Assembly (NCBI RefSeq): GCF_028743515.2
Contig: NZ_CP117969.2
Location: 67,001-131,000, forward strand
Reading direction: 5' to 3'
Origin: Imtechella halotolerans
GTDB taxonomy: Bacteria > Bacteroidota > Bacteroidia > Flavobacteriales > Flavobacteriaceae
Length of the DNA stretch: 64,000 bases
Shown: positions 62,013-64,000 of the stretch, piece after piece
Numbering within the stretch: the stretch's first letter is position 1
How the letters are laid out: each line of letters opens with the position of its first letter
Made by a program: the position numbers and the translations under genes
Notes under the pieces: model-generated
Told to the model about the DNA's origin: nothing
The model's database searches: none
What the model saw: only the letters and a program-made list of their open reading frames with translations

Positions 62013-62744
62013 ATGCACATCGTCAAACTTAATGCCATTGATTCTACAAATACCTATTTGCGGCAATTTGCCATGCAATATCCTTTGCAGGATTATACAG
62101 TGATTTACACAGACGAACAACTGTCAGGACGTGGGCAAATGGGAACAATATGGATTTCTCAACCTGGCAAAAACCTTACGTTTAGTGTGTTGAAACACTT
62201 TAAAGGGTTTCCCTTGGAACAACTTTTTTTTGTCAACATGAAAGTTTCTTTGGCAGTATTTAAGACATTGAGGCAGTTGAATATTCCCGATGTACATATA
62301 AAGTGGCCAAACGACATTTTGTCAGCCAATGCTAAGATTGGGGGTGTATTGATTGAAAATTCGGTTAAGAATGCTACCACATTTGAGAGTATTATTGGAA
62401 TTGGACTTAATGTAAACCAAATAGAATTTAATGGTCTTCAGAGTGTTTCCTCGTTACAACGCATTACAGGGAAAACTTTTGACCTTGATGAATTACTACA
62501 TCACTTAGTTTCAGCATTGATCAGTGAGTTGGATGATTATTCTCAGTGGGATTTGGAAGTTCTGCAGCAGGAATATGAAGCTCAATTGTTTCGAATTAAT
62601 AAGCCATCAACTTTTAAAAAGCAGGATGGTAGTTTGATCATGGGATTTATTCGTGGTGTCTCAGAGACTGGTAAACTGATTGTGGAGCTTGAAGATGCTA
62701 TTTTTCAAGAGTTTGATTTAAAGGAAGTGAAATTGTTGTATTAA
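62013..62744 (+). CDS. birA: biotin--[acetyl-CoA-carboxylase] ligase
   Basis: Attaches biotin to the carboxyl carrier protein of acetyl-CoA carboxylase. A 243-aa protein lacking the N-terminal DNA-binding domain, so it is an enzyme only and not a repressor. The biotin/AMP site includes STNTYLRQ near 10, SGRGQMGTIWISQPGKNLT near 38 and the KWPNDILSANAKIGGVLIEN segment near 98-117. The C-terminal SH3-like domain ends in LKEVKLLY. It is a single gene followed by a bidirectional hairpin. Confidence 0.95.
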   Translation: MHIVKLNAIDSTNTYLRQFAMQYPLQDYTVIYTDEQLSGRGQMGTIWISQPGKNLTFSVLKHFKGFPLEQLFFVNMKVSLAVFKTLRQLNIPDVHIKWPNDILSANAKIGGVLIENSVKNATTFESIIGIGLNVNQIEFNGLQSVSSLQRITGKTFDLDELLHHLVSALISELDDYSQWDLEVLQQEYEAQLFRINKPSTFKKQDGSLIMGFIRGVSETGKLIVELEDAIFQEFDLKEVKLLY

Positions 62745-62770
62745 AAAAGCCCAGATTTATCTGGGCTTTT
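62745..62770. terminator. bidirectional terminator between birA and the SRPBCC gene
   Basis: A perfect 12-bp stem, AAAAGCCCAGAT/ATCTGGGCTTTT, with the minimal spacer TT (the innermost A-T pairs probably open to form the loop). It starts directly after the birA stop and has T-runs for both strands. Confidence 0.92.
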
Positions 62771-62793
62771 AATATCATATTAAGGGATGGTGT

Positions 62794-63183
62794 TTATAAG
62801 TTTTTCATTTTCTCAACCAAGGTGCCAATGAAGTTGGTGATAGGACCTTTTACCATCATTGCCATCATTGGGTTAAATGAACCTTCAAATTGAAGTTGAG
62901 CATCAGTTTGCTCTCCTAAAGCATCAAGATTTGCTGTTAAAGTAAAAGGAAGTTTATCACTAGCAGCACCTAATACAACTTTAGAGTGGGGAGTTGATTC
63001 CTTCAATTCCAAAACTATCTCCGGCATCCCTTTAAGCGCAAATAAGAAACGTTTATCGCTCAGGACTTCGAATTTACTAATGTTATCTGGCATCAATTTT
63101 TCAAAGTTTTTGATGTCAGTTAGTAATGTATATAGCTCTTCAGCTGATTTTGGTACTGTTATTTTAGGACTTTCTATATTCAT
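62794..63183 (-). CDS. SRPBCC family (START-like) protein
   Basis: A 129-aa soluble protein with a helix-grip fold pattern: alpha start (SAEELYTLLTDIKNFEKLMP), alternating beta strands (FEVLSDKRFLFALKGM, VLELKE, FTLTANL), and a final helix (MMVKGPITNFIGTLVEKM). Such proteins bind small hydrophobic ligands in a deep pocket, but the ligand cannot be told. It is 25 bases after pyrE on the same strand and is probably translated from the same message. Confidence 0.85.
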   Translation of the reverse strand: MNIESPKITVPKSAEELYTLLTDIKNFEKLMPDNISKFEVLSDKRFLFALKGMPEIVLELKESTPHSKVVLGAASDKLPFTLTANLDALGEQTDAQLQFEGSFNPMMAMMVKGPITNFIGTLVEKMKNL

Positions 63184-63208
63184 TTTTTTATCACTAAATT
63201 GTTAGGTA

Positions 63209-63847
63209 TTATTTCCAATCAGCAGGATTGGTCCGCCAAGTTTTTAAAATAGCTACGTCTTCTTCGTTGATGTACTTGGTGTCCATGGCCTGTTCTAGTA
63301 AATGGTCATAGTTGCTCAAGGTATAGACACTCAGATTTTCTTTGGAAAAATTTTCTTCTGCAACAGCAAACCCATAAGAGAAAATGGCAATCATTCCTTT
63401 TACATTGGCACCTTGTGCTTTAAGTGCGGTTACCGCATTAAGACTACTTTTTCCGGTACTAATAAGATCTTCTACGACTACTACATTTTGACCCTTATCA
63501 AGAAAACCTTCAACCTGGTTTTCGCGACCATGCTTTTTAGGTTCAGGTCTAACGTATACAAAAGGAAGTCCCATATACTCCGCAACGAGCATTCCAATGC
63601 CTATGGCTCCTGTGGCAACTCCTGCAATTACATCTGGTTTACCAAATGTTTTTTCCAGTTGTTTAGCCATGTTTTCGCGCACATAATTACGAATAGGTGG
63701 AAATGAAAGTATGATTCTATTGTCGCAATAGATAGGGGATTTCCAGCCTGATGCCCATGTAAAAGAATTTTTGGGATTCAACTTTATTGCATTAATTTGC
63801 AATAATAGCTCGGCTGTTTTTTTGGCTGTGTTCTTTTCTAAAATCAT
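63209..63847 (-). CDS. pyrE: orotate phosphoribosyltransferase
   Basis: Makes OMP from orotate and PRPP in pyrimidine synthesis. About 212 aa; the PRPP-binding loop is VVVVEDLISTGKSSLNAV near 120-137, with KSPIYCDNRIILSFP near 33 and IAGVATGAIGIGMLVAEYMG near 72. The frame extends upstream to 63979, but the ATG at 63847 (MILEKNTAKKTAELL) is the true start because the extra 44 residues have no family match and overlap the divergent gene. A -7 element ends 4 bases before the ATG, so the mRNA may be leaderless. Confidence 0.95.
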   Translation of the reverse strand: MILEKNTAKKTAELLLQINAIKLNPKNSFTWASGWKSPIYCDNRIILSFPPIRNYVRENMAKQLEKTFGKPDVIAGVATGAIGIGMLVAEYMGLPFVYVRPEPKKHGRENQVEGFLDKGQNVVVVEDLISTGKSSLNAVTALKAQGANVKGMIAIFSYGFAVAEENFSKENLSVYTLSNYDHLLEQAMDTKYINEEDVAILKTWRTNPADWK

Positions 63848-63851
63848 GACG

Positions 63852-63859
63852 CAAATGTA
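63852..63859 (-). promoter_or_regulatory. -7 promoter element of pyrE (possible leaderless start)
   Basis: The minus strand reads TACATTTG, then CGTC, then the pyrE ATG. Transcription usually starts a few bases after this element, which would put the first mRNA base at or next to the A of the ATG. The element overlaps the first codons of the divergent gene. Confidence 0.5.
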
Positions 63860-64000
63860 TGAAGTTTTTATAAACGAACGACCCATCATTTTGACAAATA
63901 CACTTGTCAAAGAAACCGATTTCAAACAATACCTTCTTGAAGACGCTCGGGTTGAATACATTATAAAGCAGCTTTCCAAGGGTAAAATAAAAGCGGCTCA
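63855..64000 (+). CDS. start of a NUDIX-like hydrolase gene (3' end outside window)
   Basis: About 48 codons are visible, reading MYEVFINERPIILTNTLVKE and continuing with YLLEDARVEYIIKQLSKGK. I recall flavobacterial NUDIX-domain proteins beginning with a similar segment and sitting divergent from pyrE, but the NUDIX box itself lies beyond the window, so this is only a tentative assignment. Start may also be the ATG at 63846 (MTQMYEV). Either start overlaps or abuts the pyrE start codon. Confidence 0.55.
   Translation, partial: MYEVFINERPIILTNTLVKETDFKQYLLEDARVEYIIKQLSKGKIKAA

Noticed and set aside
63848-63979. Longer pyrE start at 63979 giving 44 extra residues
   Set aside because: The extra residues lack family similarity, run across the promoter element and are antisense to the divergent gene, so the ATG at 63847 is used.

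Overview
The window is a gene-dense, AT-rich stretch of chromosome from a member of the Bacteroidota, most likely family Flavobacteriaceae. Support comes from the gene content and order (rsfS-ftsH-LUD-cdsA-psd-ACBP; kpsF-tatC-CMD-lptB divergent from recQ; DUF164 next to Nif3), the long SecA of the phylum, the rarity of Shine-Dalgarno sequences, and many copies of the Bacteroidota -7 promoter element TAnnTTTG just upstream of genes. I see no rRNA, tRNA, CRISPR array, insertion sequence or prophage. Almost everything is housekeeping or envelope biology.

Layout. 1-5630: an O-methyltransferase, then kynureninase, kynurenine 3-monooxygenase, a MATE exporter, a small acidic protein and a PAP2 phosphatase. 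5627-10850 (minus): a compact operon of a GT2 glycosyltransferase, a tandem LAB_N membrane protein, two GT39/ArnT-like transferases and an uncharacterised membrane protein. This is the best candidate here for an undescribed system and probably glycosylates an envelope lipid. 10895-14607: MeaB, then an ECF sigma/anti-sigma-like/DUF4097-like envelope module preceded by an ECF-type promoter. 14604-23412 (minus): MsrA, DUF4199, an AGMO-like di-iron hydroxylase, SecA, DUF2795, cobalamin adenosyltransferase, an unreported-size 49-aa membrane peptide, a LolD/MacB-type ATPase and a methyltransferase. 23836-32781: ABC-F, Lnt, PssA, a GH25 lysozyme and a 1135-aa PD40-amidohydrolase. 32845-41108: LptB, CMD, TatC, KpsF, RecQ, DUF164, Nif3, LpxK. 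41105-50775 (minus): a TPR hybrid histidine kinase, GAPDH, LipA, an Nramp-like carrier, a second ECF sigma, a GT2, a 68-aa membrane protein, MurB and an aminotransferase. 50914-64000: an aspartic protease with PDZ, DUF1573, ValS, two lipoproteins (one OmpA-like), ACBP, Psd, CdsA, LUD, FtsH, RsfS, BirA, SRPBCC, PyrE and the start of a NUDIX-like gene.

How the genes fit together. CdsA, PssA and Psd form the complete CDP-diacylglycerol to phosphatidylethanolamine route. LpxK, KpsF and LptB serve lipid A/LPS. Lnt matures lipoproteins, SecA and TatC export proteins, and MurB and the PAP2 protein serve the wall and its lipid carrier. MeaB and the adenosyltransferase both support adenosylcobalamin-dependent methylmalonyl-CoA mutase, which is not in this window.

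Two genome-scale patterns stand out. First, of nine convergent gene pairs, four overlap by exactly 4 bp at their stop codons (YTAR) with no visible terminator. The other five are separated by a short gap holding a near-perfect A-stem-T bidirectional hairpin. Second, the neighbouring RecQ and DUF164 proteins have each lost every cysteine of the zinc site that normally defines part of their fold.
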